In this document: in pieces, positions 7,631 through 16,312 of the stretch
Position numbering within the stretch: position 1 is the first letter of the stretch
How the letters are laid out: each line of letters starts with the position of its first letter
Source of the DNA: Gammaproteobacteria bacterium
GTDB lineage: Bacteria > Pseudomonadota > Gammaproteobacteria > Pseudomonadales > Azotimanducaceae
Reading direction: 5' to 3'
NCBI GenBank assembly: GCA_009843635.1
Contig: VYDB01000131.1
Location: forward strand, 1-56,594
DNA length: 56,594 bases
Notes under the pieces: generated by a model
Databases searched by the model: none
Seen by the model: only the letters and a program-made list of their open reading frames with translations
Told to the model about the DNA's origin: nothing
Translations under genes and position numbers: made by a program

Positions 7631-8446
7631 ATGCGTGAACGTACCATTGGGTTTGTTGGGCTCGGTGCCATGGGCGAGCCTATGGTGGCTCGACTCCTGG
7701 ATGCTGGCTTTCGCGTTGTGAGCTACGTGAACCGCAGCCGGGAAGCGATGGAACGCCTGAAGCCTAAGGGGCTGGTCGAGGTCTCCAACGCCACCGAGTT
7801 GGGCGAACGGTCAGATGTGGTCATGTGCTGCGTGTTCGATGAGCTGCAAAACGACCAGGCGTTGCGCGGCCCAGGCGGTGTGATGGCTGCATTGCAACCG
7901 GGCGCGGTGATTCTTCTCATGAGCACCATTTCACCGGGATACTGCCGAAAGCTTGCGGTGGAAGCCGCGCAAAGAGATGTCGCCGTACTCGACTGCCCGC
8001 TAAGCGGGTTGGTGCAAGGTGCCGTGGATGGCACGTTGAGCTTGATGATCGGAGGGGCTGAGGACCACATCGCAGGCTGTGAGGATGTGCTCGCGCCGCT
8101 GGGGACCGTTTTTCGGTGTGGTGACATCGGCTCTGGCCAAGTCATGAAGTTGGCGAACAACGCCATCTCCATCAGCACCTTCAGCCTCGTCCTTGAAGTT
8201 AGAGATCTGGTGTCTTCCTATGGCATGGATTTGGACAATTTCATGGCGATTCTCAATCAATCCACCGGGAGCAGTGTCGTTTCCGAGCGGTTTCCAATGC
8301 CAAAAGGCAGGTTGAAGATGATGGGTATGCCCGAAAAGGATGTATCCACCTGCCTAAAGCTCGCGGAGGAGCTTGGCGTATCGCTGCCGATGGTCCAGCA
8401 GTGCTTTGATGCGGGCAAAGCCGCACTCGAGGACGCGAGCGGTTGA
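7631..8446 (+). CDS. NAD(P)-dependent beta-hydroxyacid dehydrogenase family protein
   Basis: A 271-residue member of the 3-hydroxyisobutyrate/6-phosphogluconate dehydrogenase family. Signatures are the nucleotide loop FVGLGAMGEPM at the N-terminus, the substrate segment DCPLSGLVQGAVDGTLSLMIGG and the catalytic Lys in QVMKLANNA. It is a little shorter than the usual 290-300 residues. The start is ATG 7631; a TTG at 7613 adds only six residues. It stands alone between a minus-strand SnoaL gene and a convergent transporter. The substrate is probably a branched or cyclic 3-hydroxyacid, which is inferred. Confidence 0.85.
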   Translation: MRERTIGFVGLGAMGEPMVARLLDAGFRVVSYVNRSREAMERLKPKGLVEVSNATELGERSDVVMCCVFDELQNDQALRGPGGVMAALQPGAVILLMSTISPGYCRKLAVEAAQRDVAVLDCPLSGLVQGAVDGTLSLMIGGAEDHIAGCEDVLAPLGTVFRCGDIGSGQVMKLANNAISISTFSLVLEVRDLVSSYGMDLDNFMAILNQSTGSSVVSERFPMPKGRLKMMGMPEKDVSTCLKLAEELGVSLPMVQQCFDAGKAALEDASG

Positions 8447-8493
8447 TCGGAGCGAGTTGACCCTGGGTCAATTCGTGGATGACGGCTGGTTGT

Positions 8494-9831
8494 TCATGAT
8501 TGCATCCGGATTCCCAACTCGGCCTCAATCTCGCGGTGCCGCTCGCGAGTGAGGGGATACCTCAGGAAACACACACAGGCAATGCTGAAGGTGAGCGCCG
8601 CAAAGAGGCAGTAGGTGACCAACAGACCGTGAATGCCTTGGGGCGTGTTGTCGGGTCCGGGCTGGAATCCGTAGAAGTACTCAACGAAAGTGAAGGTGGT
8701 AACCACCGCCAGGGCACTGCCGACCTTGCTGCTGGTCGTCATCAGTGCGAAAAACAAGCCCGCCCGCTTGCTTCCAGTTTGCAACTCATCGTAGTCCGTT
8801 AGGTCCGCCATCATGGACCGAACGAGCGTGGGTGCAGCGCCGAACACCATTCCGTAAACCGCCGTGTAGAGCCACAGCCCAATCGCGTTCCCCGGTTCCG
8901 CTGTGAAATACAGAACACCATGAACCGCGAACCCGGCAAACAAGGCGAGACGCATTGTGCGGTCCTTGCCGAGCGCTACGGCCAACTTGAGCCAGAGCGG
9001 CATGACAACAGCGCTGATCAAGAAGATGAGCAACAGCGCGATGCTCGCCAGATCAGGCAGTTCGAATAGGTAGGTGACCAGAAATATGTAGAGCGCGCCG
9101 GTGGCAGCGAATGCAAATCCGACAGCTAGATCCGCGACCAGGATTCGCCATAGAAGGGTGTTCTTGAGGAGGATGGAGATGGCTTCCCGCCAATCCACGG
9201 TCATGTCCGTGCGCACGGCGTTGTCAGGCACGCCGAGCAGCAGGGGAAGTGCGGTCAAGGGTAAGAGGATGACGACCAAGTAGCCCATGCTGGCAACTTT
9301 GCTTGCTTGCTCGTCCACCCCCAAAAGTTCAATTACCGCTGGTAAGGCAAGCACTGAGACCATGCCAACCAACACGAACACTTCCCGCCAAGTGAATAAG
9401 CGGGATCGATCGTCGTAGCTTCGAGCGAGTTCCGCGCCCCAAGACTGGTGCGCGATGGCCATCATCGTGTAGCCCAGGTACATGACGATCAGCCAGCCGG
9501 TCAGGTAGGTGGTGGACACGTTGGCGGCGTCAGGGACGAAGACCATGTGAACGGATAGCATCGAAATGGGCAGGGAAATGGCAACCCAGTGCTTTCGGCG
9601 CCCCCAGCGGGTATCAAACCGATCGATCAGCAGGCCCATGATGGGGTCCGTCACCACGTCCCAGAGCCGTGCCATGGTGAATATGAGCCCAACGGTTGCG
9701 AGGCTTAGGCCCAACTCGCTGGCGTAAAACGGCGGTAGGTAAACCGCCACCGGCATCAACATCGCGGCCAAGGGCATGCTGATGCCCGAGTAGCAAGCCA
9801 GAACACGGCTGCTTAACGGATTGGCGACCAT
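8494..9831 (-). CDS. MFS transporter, GPH (glycoside-pentoside-hexuronide:cation symporter) type
   Basis: A 445-residue protein with about 12 membrane segments. The loop after TM2 contains RLWDVVTDPIMGLLIDRFDTRWGRRKHW, the conserved GPH pattern (D-x-x-x-DP followed by RxGRRK). The chosen ATG at 9831 lies 11 bp after the TetR gene and gives a membrane start; a longer frame upstream only overlaps that gene. Homologues move sugars or other polar organics with a cation, so uptake of a pathway substrate or conjugate is likely. Probably co-transcribed with the TetR gene. Confidence 0.83.
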   Translation of the reverse strand: MVANPLSSRVLACYSGISMPLAAMLMPVAVYLPPFYASELGLSLATVGLIFTMARLWDVVTDPIMGLLIDRFDTRWGRRKHWVAISLPISMLSVHMVFVPDAANVSTTYLTGWLIVMYLGYTMMAIAHQSWGAELARSYDDRSRLFTWREVFVLVGMVSVLALPAVIELLGVDEQASKVASMGYLVVILLPLTALPLLLGVPDNAVRTDMTVDWREAISILLKNTLLWRILVADLAVGFAFAATGALYIFLVTYLFELPDLASIALLLIFLISAVVMPLWLKLAVALGKDRTMRLALFAGFAVHGVLYFTAEPGNAIGLWLYTAVYGMVFGAAPTLVRSMMADLTDYDELQTGSKRAGLFFALMTTSSKVGSALAVVTTFTFVEYFYGFQPGPDNTPQGIHGLLVTYCLFAALTFSIACVCFLRYPLTRERHREIEAELGIRMQS

Positions 9832-9842
9832 TTGGGGTGTAT

Positions 9843-10418
9843 TTATTTTGGTTTTGCGAGCTCTGGGGAGGCTGCCAGCAAGACGGCAGTCTTCAGCGAA
9901 GCGAGCATGTTGTTGAGTTCGCGCCTTGATTCGCAGTGTTTCAGTCCCATTGCCGTGCGCACCAAGAAGCCTGCGAGCTGGGTCACAGACTGCCCAGTCT
10001 GGCTGATTTGGCATTGGTGGGGTGAGAGCAGCTTAACGACAGCTTCCCGATGTCGGCCGTGCGAGACGGTGATGGCAGCTCGGCCTCTTTCGTTGTGTCC
10101 GCTAATGAGGTCCTCCACGTCCTCTGACGTCTGCAGGCGCTCGAAGGTCCGCACAACGGTCTCGGTGAGGTAGATGTCCAGTTGGTCAGCCAGGGTTTGA
10201 GCGTCGGCCAGCCGCTGCTTGATCCGGCCCAGCACGAGGTCCGTGTTGCGGCTGATGGCGGCTTCGATCAGTTCGTTCTTGTTGCCAAATTGGTCGTAGA
10301 GCGTTTGCCGAGAAACCCCAGCGGCGTCCGCAATGTCCGTCATGGCCGTCTTGCGCGCGCCGTATCGAATGAAGGTCGCAATCGCGGCATCCACGATTTT
10401 GGCTTTGGTCGATTGCAT
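9843..10418 (-). CDS. TetR/AcrR family transcriptional regulator
   Basis: A 191-residue regulator with an N-terminal HTH (KIVDAAIATFIRYGARKTAM, DIADAAGVSRQTLYDQFGNK) and a helical C-terminal domain. It is divergent from the P450 gene at 10505 across 86 bp that carry a promoter-like TTGACA and a short palindrome, and it leads into the transporter gene 11 bp downstream. It is the likely local repressor of the P450/amidohydrolase/SDR operon and of its own operon. Confidence 0.87.
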   Translation of the reverse strand: MQSTKAKIVDAAIATFIRYGARKTAMTDIADAAGVSRQTLYDQFGNKNELIEAAISRNTDLVLGRIKQRLADAQTLADQLDIYLTETVVRTFERLQTSEDVEDLISGHNERGRAAITVSHGRHREAVVKLLSPHQCQISQTGQSVTQLAGFLVRTAMGLKHCESRRELNNMLASLKTAVLLAASPELAKPK

Positions 10419-10444
10419 GCCTTGGATTCTACGCTTACTTTACG

Positions 10445-10473
10445 ACTTGACAAGTATTGAATTTATGTAAAAT
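10445..10473 (+). promoter_or_regulatory. promoter with overlapping palindrome upstream of P450
   Basis: The interrupted palindrome ACTTG-A-CAAGT (10445-10455) contains TTGACA (10447-10452), a consensus -35. TAAAAT (10468-10473) could serve as the -10, although the spacer is short at 15 bp. A repressor on the palindrome would cover the -35. Position between the TetR and P450 genes supports a regulatory role, but no data confirm it. Confidence 0.45.
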
Positions 10474-10504
10474 ATGCGAGTGAGCGATGTGACTTGAATA
10501 TCGT

Positions 10505-11725
10505 ATGGACCTAGCGGAAATAGTTCGCCCGGAACTGTATGCCAATGAGGAGCGGCTTCATGCGCTGCTAGGCCACATGCGCCAGCACGAGCCGGTCGCA
10601 TGGATCGAGACGGAGACCCATCGTCCGTTCTTTGCGGTGACCAGGCACGCCGACATTCTGGAGGTTGCCCGCCGATCAGACGTCTTTGCCAATGCGCCTC
10701 GCCCCATCCTGAGCTCACGTGCGCAAGAGCTGGAATCCCGGAGCAGGCAGGCGCACGTGCGCACTTTGATCGCCGTGGACGGTGCGGAGCACAAGGACCT
10801 GCGTGCGTTGACCAAGGATTGGTTCATGCCGCAAAGCCTGAACCGCTTCGAAGCGCGAATCCGAGAAATCGCCATTGACTCGGTGGAGACAGCGCTTGAG
10901 CGTGGTCCCGAGATCGATTTCGTTGCGGATGTGGCCATCCACTATCCGCTGCGGGTCATCATGGAAATCCTCGGTGTGCCGAGCGATCAGGAGGAGATGA
11001 TGCTCAAGATCACCCAAGTGGTCTTTGGCGCCTCCGATCCTGACATCGCGCTCAACTTGACCTCTGAACAGCGTATGGGAATTTTCATGCAGTTCGTTTC
11101 GTACTGCGAGCAGGTGACCGCAGCACGGCGCGAAGCCCCCCGAGATGATCTCGCCAGCGTCATCGCCAACGCGGAGCTTGAAGGGTCGCCTTTGACGTCG
11201 GTGGATTTGATGGGCTATTTCTTGATCGTGGCAACGGCAGGCCATGACACCACCAGTTCATCCACCGCAGGAGCCTTGCATGCGCTGCTGGAGAACCCCG
11301 ACCAGATGGCGCTGGTGCGGGAAAATCCAGATGCGCTGCCAGGGCTTGTGGAGGAGTCCATTCGCTGGGTGACCCCGGTGAAGCACTTTATGCGCACCGC
11401 AACCTCGGACTGCGAGGTGGGTGGTCGGCTCATACCGCAAGGCGAGGCGGTGATGCTGCTTTATCCGTCGGGCAACCGGGACGACTCTGCGTTCGACAAC
11501 CCGTTTCAATTTGATGCCACACGCCGCCCGAATCGGCATCTCAGCTTTGGCCACGGCGCCCACCATTGTCTGGGCAACTTGTTGGCGAAGATGGAAATGC
11601 GCATATTTTATGAGGAGTTCTTCAAGCGAGTGGGTAGGATCGAGCTAATCGGCGAACCCAAACTCATCCAATCCGTGTTTGTCAGTGGGCTTAAGGCTCT
11701 GCCCGTGAGAATTGAAGCGAAATAG
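10505..11725 (+). CDS. cytochrome P450
   Basis: A 406-residue soluble bacterial P450. The I-helix oxygen-activation motif is AGHDTTSSSTAG, the K-helix ExxR is ESIRW, and the haem loop is FGHGAHHCLGNLLAKMEMR with the proximal Cys. Class I enzymes like this need a ferredoxin and reductase, and none is encoded in the window. It starts an operon with an amidohydrolase (18 bp later) and an SDR. Hydroxylation followed by oxidation of the new alcohol by the SDR is a natural reading, though inferred. Confidence 0.93.
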   Translation: MDLAEIVRPELYANEERLHALLGHMRQHEPVAWIETETHRPFFAVTRHADILEVARRSDVFANAPRPILSSRAQELESRSRQAHVRTLIAVDGAEHKDLRALTKDWFMPQSLNRFEARIREIAIDSVETALERGPEIDFVADVAIHYPLRVIMEILGVPSDQEEMMLKITQVVFGASDPDIALNLTSEQRMGIFMQFVSYCEQVTAARREAPRDDLASVIANAELEGSPLTSVDLMGYFLIVATAGHDTTSSSTAGALHALLENPDQMALVRENPDALPGLVEESIRWVTPVKHFMRTATSDCEVGGRLIPQGEAVMLLYPSGNRDDSAFDNPFQFDATRRPNRHLSFGHGAHHCLGNLLAKMEMRIFYEEFFKRVGRIELIGEPKLIQSVFVSGLKALPVRIEAK

Positions 11726-11743
11726 CGAGAAGGAGGAAGACAG

Positions 11744-13021
11744 ATGGCATTGTCACTGCCTGATGCGGACGATAACAATGCGTGGCGGCTGAACACGCCC
11801 GGGGCCGATGGTTGGCTGCGCTCGGCAAGGCCGGATGCTGAGGACAAGTTCTTCATGTGCTCAGCGGATGGGCATGTGCAGGAACCGAACGCCTTCCTGG
11901 CAGACCGCGTCGATGCGAAGTACAAGGACCGGCTGCCCGGCATCATTCAAATGCCCACGGAGAAGGGCAACGCCAGCGTCGAGCCCAAGATGTACCAGAA
12001 AACCGAGGGCTTTCGACCGGCGAAGATCAACTGGACGAAACCGTTGGAAGGCACCGACAAGATTAGGAACAGCGGTGGCCGCGACCCGGAAACCCGCATC
12101 GCGGAGTTGGCCCTCGACGGCTGTGATGCCGAGGTCATGTTCCCAAACAAGGGCCTGACCATGTGGGCCACGCCCGACGCGGAGTTCAGCCATGCGATGT
12201 GCAAGGCCTACAACGAATGGGTGTGGGAGGACTATGGTGCCTACAATGATCGGTTGGCGCCGATGGCGGCGATCGCCCCTGGCGCCATGGGCCTCGCGAT
12301 TGAGGAGATTCAGCGTGTCGCCGAGTTGGGTTTCAAGGGCCTGTCGCTGCCCTGCAAGCCGGTGTTTGGCCCGCCTGACGTGGACGATCCCAACTACAAC
12401 CTAAGGGAGTTCGAACCCCTTTGGGATTCCATCGAGGAGGTTGGGCTGCCAGTCACGTTCCATGTCTCCACCGGTCGAGACCCACGCACGTCGCGCAGCC
12501 AAGGCGGCGCGGTGATCAACTACGCCATCCACTCATTGCTACCCTCCGCTGAGCCGATTGCCAACCTCTGTGCCTCGGGTGTGGCGGAGCGGCATCCAAG
12601 ACTGCGCTTCGGCACCATTGAGGCGGGCATCGGCTGGGTCGCGTTCCTGCTCGATGCCATGGATGAGGCGTACAGGAAGCACCATATGTGGGTGCGGCCA
12701 AAGCTCGAGCTGCTGCCCAGCGAGTACTTCAAGCGGCAGGGCTTCGCCTCCTTCCAAGAGGATCTGCCCGGTCTGCTGGTTGCCCGGGAGCTCGGTCTGG
12801 TGGACAACTTTTTGTGGGCCAACGACTTTCCGCACCATGAAGGCTCCTGGCCCTACTCGGCGCAAGCCATCGAGCGGACGATGGGCCACTTGGACGATGG
12901 CGAAAGAGCCAAGATCCTGGGCCTGAACGCCGCGCGGATTTTCAAGTTCGACATTCCCGAACGCTATCTCAATCACTCGGATGCTGCGGAGGTTGCAGCG
13001 TCGATCGGAGGCTCCAAGTAA
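11744..13021 (+). CDS. amidohydrolase family protein (amidohydrolase 2/ACMSD-like)
   Basis: A 425-residue TIM-barrel metal enzyme. SADGHVQEP near residue 43 holds the D-x-H metal ligands, HVSTGRD gives the mid-barrel His, and LWANDFPHHEGSWPYS gives the late Asp. This family includes decarboxylases and hydrolases such as ACMSD and gamma-resorcylate decarboxylase. Long members beginning in this way recur in catabolic clusters next to P450s and SDRs. A strong AGGAGG precedes ATG 11744. The stop overlaps the SDR start (TAATG). Confidence 0.85.
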   Translation: MALSLPDADDNNAWRLNTPGADGWLRSARPDAEDKFFMCSADGHVQEPNAFLADRVDAKYKDRLPGIIQMPTEKGNASVEPKMYQKTEGFRPAKINWTKPLEGTDKIRNSGGRDPETRIAELALDGCDAEVMFPNKGLTMWATPDAEFSHAMCKAYNEWVWEDYGAYNDRLAPMAAIAPGAMGLAIEEIQRVAELGFKGLSLPCKPVFGPPDVDDPNYNLREFEPLWDSIEEVGLPVTFHVSTGRDPRTSRSQGGAVINYAIHSLLPSAEPIANLCASGVAERHPRLRFGTIEAGIGWVAFLLDAMDEAYRKHHMWVRPKLELLPSEYFKRQGFASFQEDLPGLLVARELGLVDNFLWANDFPHHEGSWPYSAQAIERTMGHLDDGERAKILGLNAARIFKFDIPERYLNHSDAAEVAASIGGSK

Positions 13022-13860
13022 TGACTCAAACAGTCTTGATCACCGGGTGTTCCACCGGCATTGGCCGTCTGGCGGCCCAGACGTTTCAGGCCAACGGCTG
13101 GAACGTCGCCGCCACCATGCGCCGGCCGGAAAACGAGGGCGAGTTGAACAGTCTGGAAAACACGCTCGTCGCCGGCCTGGATGTGACGGATCAATCCAGC
13201 ATTGCTGATGCGATCGCACAGGCGCTGGAAAGGTTCGGTGGCATCGACGTGCTGGTCAACAACGCAGGCTATGGTGGTCATGCCGCGTTGGAGCAGTCTA
13301 GCGATGCGTCCGTGCGCGCCATGTTCGACACCAATGTCTTTGGCGTGTTCAACGCCACGCGGGCGGTGATGCCCATAATGAGAAAGCAGGGCGGTGGCGT
13401 GGTGATCAATGTCACCTCGATGGCGGGCATGATCGGCATCCCGCTGGAAACGTCCTACTGCGCGTCGAAGTGGGCCGTTGAGGGCTTTACCGAAGCATTG
13501 GCCATGGAGTGCCGTGATCTCAACATCAGGGTGCATTCCGTATTGCCCGGCGCATACGCAACAGCGTTCAACGGCAACGTGCAGGACAACCTCGAGGTGG
13601 GTGATGCGCAAGTGGTCGAAATGGCGCAGAGGATCCGTGCCCACTTCGGGGCCATCGTGGCGGATCACCACGGCGGTGAGCAAACTGCGGATCCACAGGA
13701 GGTGGCGGACATGATTTATCGGTGCGCCACCGAAGACATGCCGGTGCACAACCCCTGTGGGAGTGATGCGGAAATGTTGGTGGGCCTCTCCCAATCCCCT
13801 GGCCGCCAGCCCTTTTATGACAATCTGACGGGCCTGCTGTTGCCGCCGAAATCAGCATGA
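13021..13860 (+). CDS. SDR family oxidoreductase
   Basis: A 279-residue classical SDR. It has the cofactor motif TGCSTGIGR, NNAGYGG, the catalytic Ser in NVTSMAG and YCASK. The length and the C-terminal extension (MPVHNPCGSDAEMLVGL) recall retinol- or 17-beta-HSD-like enzymes. Its ATG overlaps the stop of the amidohydrolase by one base, so it is translationally coupled as third gene of the P450 operon and probably oxidises the alcohol produced there. Confidence 0.88.
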   Translation: MTQTVLITGCSTGIGRLAAQTFQANGWNVAATMRRPENEGELNSLENTLVAGLDVTDQSSIADAIAQALERFGGIDVLVNNAGYGGHAALEQSSDASVRAMFDTNVFGVFNATRAVMPIMRKQGGGVVINVTSMAGMIGIPLETSYCASKWAVEGFTEALAMECRDLNIRVHSVLPGAYATAFNGNVQDNLEVGDAQVVEMAQRIRAHFGAIVADHHGGEQTADPQEVADMIYRCATEDMPVHNPCGSDAEMLVGLSQSPGRQPFYDNLTGLLLPPKSA

Positions 13861-13965
13861 CTTTTTTGGGCACCCCCAAAGTAGGGTTGATTGAAAAAAG
13901 GCAGGATGGGGTCAGTTGTCAATCGATCTAACCCAAGGGTGGCGGGCCGAGTCGGGCGGGTGACT

Positions 13966-14757
13966 TCAGGCAATAGTGCGGTCGTGGAATCCTAGTGCGG
14001 CGTACATGTCAAACCCGACGATGCGCCTCACTTCCGGCGACAGTTCCGCCACGCGTTCCCGTGGCACGTCCAAGTATTGGTTTTCCTCCTGCCGCACCCA
14101 GCCCAGGGAGTAGGTCAGGATCACGCCGTAGCGCCAGTCCCGTGACCGGTTTGCTCCCGCACCGTGCAGCGTCCCGCCCATCCAGAACAGCACCGCGCCG
14201 GCTGGCATCTCCGCATTCACGATTTCGCGGCGCGCGGCCTTTCTGTCGGCGGGCCATTTGTGACTGCCTGGCACCAGCAAGGTGGCGCCGTTGTCGGCGC
14301 GGAAGTCCGACATGGCCCACATGCTGGCCACGATGATGTTTGGGCGCGGCAGGGGAAAGAAGGTGAACGAATTCTCCTCCCGGTGCAGAACCTGCTCGCG
14401 GGCGCCGGGGCCCACTTCAAGGGCAGCGGAGACATGGAGCTGGTAGCCGTGCTCACTGTTGGGTAGCAGGTGGGTGTCGCACACTTGTCGGCTTAAGGGG
14501 TGCGCCACTAAGCGGTCGGTCACGCTGGGCGAGCGCGCCACAAGGGCGGAAATTCGACGCGTGCGGCCTGGGTAGAACTGCGTTGGGTCATCGTCTTCGA
14601 TAACCCGTGCTTTCGCCATGTGCGGTGCCAGCTCGTCGGTAATGGACTGCCGCAGTTCGGCATCCATCACGCCGGTCACCACGGCGCATCCGGCTTCACC
14701 CAATGCCGTGGCAATGTCGTTGGCTGGCGTGTCGGCTGAAAACTGGGGAATGGGCAT
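13966..14757 (-). CDS. phytanoyl-CoA dioxygenase (PhyH) family protein
   Basis: A 263-residue Fe(II)/2-oxoglutarate oxygenase. The metal site is suggested by HREENS (H-x-E) at about residue 125 and the distal His in GGTLHGAGANRS, with Arg shortly after as the 2-oxoglutarate anchor. LLVPGSHKWP is characteristic of PhyH. H-x-E instead of H-x-D is a permissible variant. It is divergent from a TetR gene across a striking 46-bp inverted repeat, so inducible expression is likely. The substrate is unknown. Confidence 0.85.
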   Translation of the reverse strand: MPIPQFSADTPANDIATALGEAGCAVVTGVMDAELRQSITDELAPHMAKARVIEDDDPTQFYPGRTRRISALVARSPSVTDRLVAHPLSRQVCDTHLLPNSEHGYQLHVSAALEVGPGAREQVLHREENSFTFFPLPRPNIIVASMWAMSDFRADNGATLLVPGSHKWPADRKAARREIVNAEMPAGAVLFWMGGTLHGAGANRSRDWRYGVILTYSLGWVRQEENQYLDVPRERVAELSPEVRRIVGFDMYAALGFHDRTIA

Positions 14758-14836
14758 CTGGCTGATCTCCGCTTGTGGTCCGTTGTTGCTTTGGTGTCAG
14801 CGACCTGCCGCTCCAGCCTTCCCATTGCTGGCGCAC

Positions 14837-14882
14837 TTGACATGTCAGCCGACATGCTGGAACGTGTCGGCTGACGTGTCAA
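14837..14882. promoter_or_regulatory. long imperfect inverted repeat, probable TetR operator
   Basis: Arms of 20 bp at 14837-14856 and 14863-14882 match at 18 of 20 positions across a 6-bp spacer. Each arm contains its own near-palindrome (TGACATGTCA at 14838-14847, TGACGTGTCA at 14872-14881) followed or preceded by a CCGACATG-type block. It lies between the divergent PhyH and TetR genes, the right place for an operator that controls both. Confidence 0.7.
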
Positions 14883-14898
14883 GGGGAACTTGGTCGCC

Positions 14899-15462
14899 AT
14901 GAGTGAGCGCAAAGATCAGATCTTGCGGTCGGCTCTCGATATCATTTCAACGCAGGGATACGGCAAGTTGACGATGAGGGCGCTGGCGAGGGCCAGTGGC
15001 CTAAAGCTTGGTGCCCTGCAATACCACTTCCCCACTTGGGAGGAGCTCCTGCGGGCGTTGGCGGTGCACGTTTCCTCGGAGTACACGAAATCCTTGGAAT
15101 TGCTCGACCGAGAGACGGACTCGCCAACCATCGTCGATGTTCTACGGTGGTATCTGCAGGATTCGATTGGGACCACCCTGCGATCAGATCGCTTGTGGCC
15201 CCAACTCTGGGCGATGGCGCAGGTTGAACCGGCCATGCGGGAGGCTCTGGACGACATCTTTAAGACGGCGGTCGCGTGGTTTGAGTTCCATCTCACCCAA
15301 GCGGGTAGTGAATCCCCCCGCCTGGAGGCGCTTGCCCTTTTGTCAATCGGGGAAGGTTCGCTCCTGTTTACGGGCCGGGGCTGTCCATGGGAGGGGGAGG
15401 CCGATCCGCTTTGTGAGGCGATGCTGGAGTTCATTGAAGCTAGGTATGGGAAGCAAGCATGA
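14899..15462 (+). CDS. TetR/AcrR family transcriptional regulator
   Basis: A 187-residue regulator. The HTH occupies the N-terminal 50 residues (QILRSALDIISTQGYGKLTM, ALARASGLKLGALQYHFPTW), and the C-terminal domain resembles the BetI type. ATG 14899 is chosen; a TTG at 14890 is possible. It is separated from the divergent PhyH gene by the inverted repeat at 14837-14882 and followed 67 bp later by an SDR gene that it may also control. Confidence 0.87.
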   Translation: MSERKDQILRSALDIISTQGYGKLTMRALARASGLKLGALQYHFPTWEELLRALAVHVSSEYTKSLELLDRETDSPTIVDVLRWYLQDSIGTTLRSDRLWPQLWAMAQVEPAMREALDDIFKTAVAWFEFHLTQAGSESPRLEALALLSIGEGSLLFTGRGCPWEGEADPLCEAMLEFIEARYGKQA

Positions 15463-15529
15463 GAAAACCGGCTTAGACTACAACCTCCGGTAGCCGGGAC
15501 GACAAACGCGAACACCAAGGGGAAGCAAC

Positions 15530-16288
15530 ATGGATCTTCAACTAAAAGGCAAGAAAGCACTGGTGACTGGAGGTACGCGCGGCATCGGGCGTGCCATCGC
15601 CGAAACATTGACGGATGAAGGCTGTGATGTCGCCATCTGCGCACGGAATGCGGAGATGGTGGATGAGGCAGTCGAGGCGTTTGCCGCCAAAGGCGTGGCT
15701 GCATTTGGCGAGGCGTTGGATGTGAGCGACGGCGATGCGCTCAAAGCCTGGGTCGAGGCATCAGCGACCACGCTCGGCGGCATCGATATCCTCGTGCCCA
15801 ATGTCACGGGCAATGCTGCGCCCGGCGAGGCAGGCTGGCGTTCGCACTTCGATCACGACCTGCTTGGCACGGTGCGCATGGTGGATGCTGCCATGTCTCA
15901 CTTGAGCGCTTCGGACAGCGGCAGCATCATCATGATCTCCAGCACCGCGGCACTGGAGAAATTCATGGCTGCCGGTCCCTACAACGCAATCAAGGCGGCG
16001 CTGCTCAACTACTCGGGCGCTCTTGCGCAAGACCTCGCGTCGCAAGGCATACGCGTGAACATCATCTCGCCGGGCCCCATTTTTGTCGAAGGTGGCACGT
16101 GGGACCACATCAAACGGGACATAGCGCCGTTCTATGAAGCCACGCTGGCTGACATTCCGCTCGGGCGCATGGGCACAGGAGGGGAAGTGGCAGCTCAGGT
16201 CGCGCTGCTTGCAAGCCCACGCGCAGGTTTCACCACAGGCACCAACGTGGTGATCGACGGGGGCATAACCAAGCGCATTCAGTTTTAG
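15530..16288 (+). CDS. SDR family oxidoreductase
   Basis: A 252-residue classical SDR with TGGTRGIGRA, a Ser in IMISSTAA, and the cofactor-end sequence TGTNVVIDGG. The catalytic Tyr appears as PYNAIKAA (Y-x-x-x-K), and NVTGNA replaces NNAG, as in several 3-oxoacyl-ACP-reductase-like members. A good ribosome site (AAGGGGAAGC) precedes the ATG. It follows a TetR gene and faces the aldehyde dehydrogenase, end to end. Substrate unknown. Confidence 0.87.
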   Translation: MDLQLKGKKALVTGGTRGIGRAIAETLTDEGCDVAICARNAEMVDEAVEAFAAKGVAAFGEALDVSDGDALKAWVEASATTLGGIDILVPNVTGNAAPGEAGWRSHFDHDLLGTVRMVDAAMSHLSASDSGSIIMISSTAALEKFMAAGPYNAIKAALLNYSGALAQDLASQGIRVNIISPGPIFVEGGTWDHIKRDIAPFYEATLADIPLGRMGTGGEVAAQVALLASPRAGFTTGTNVVIDGGITKRIQF

Positions 16289-16312
16289 GCGCGATACGAC
16301 GCACGGGCCCCA

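Noticed and set aside
13865..13880. hairpin TTTGGG/CCCAAA as a terminator after the SDR gene
   Set aside because: The stem is only 6 bp and no U-run follows it on either strand.
14890..14898. TTG at 14890 as start of the TetR gene
   Set aside because: It would add only three residues; ATG 14899 begins the usual short N-terminus of the family.
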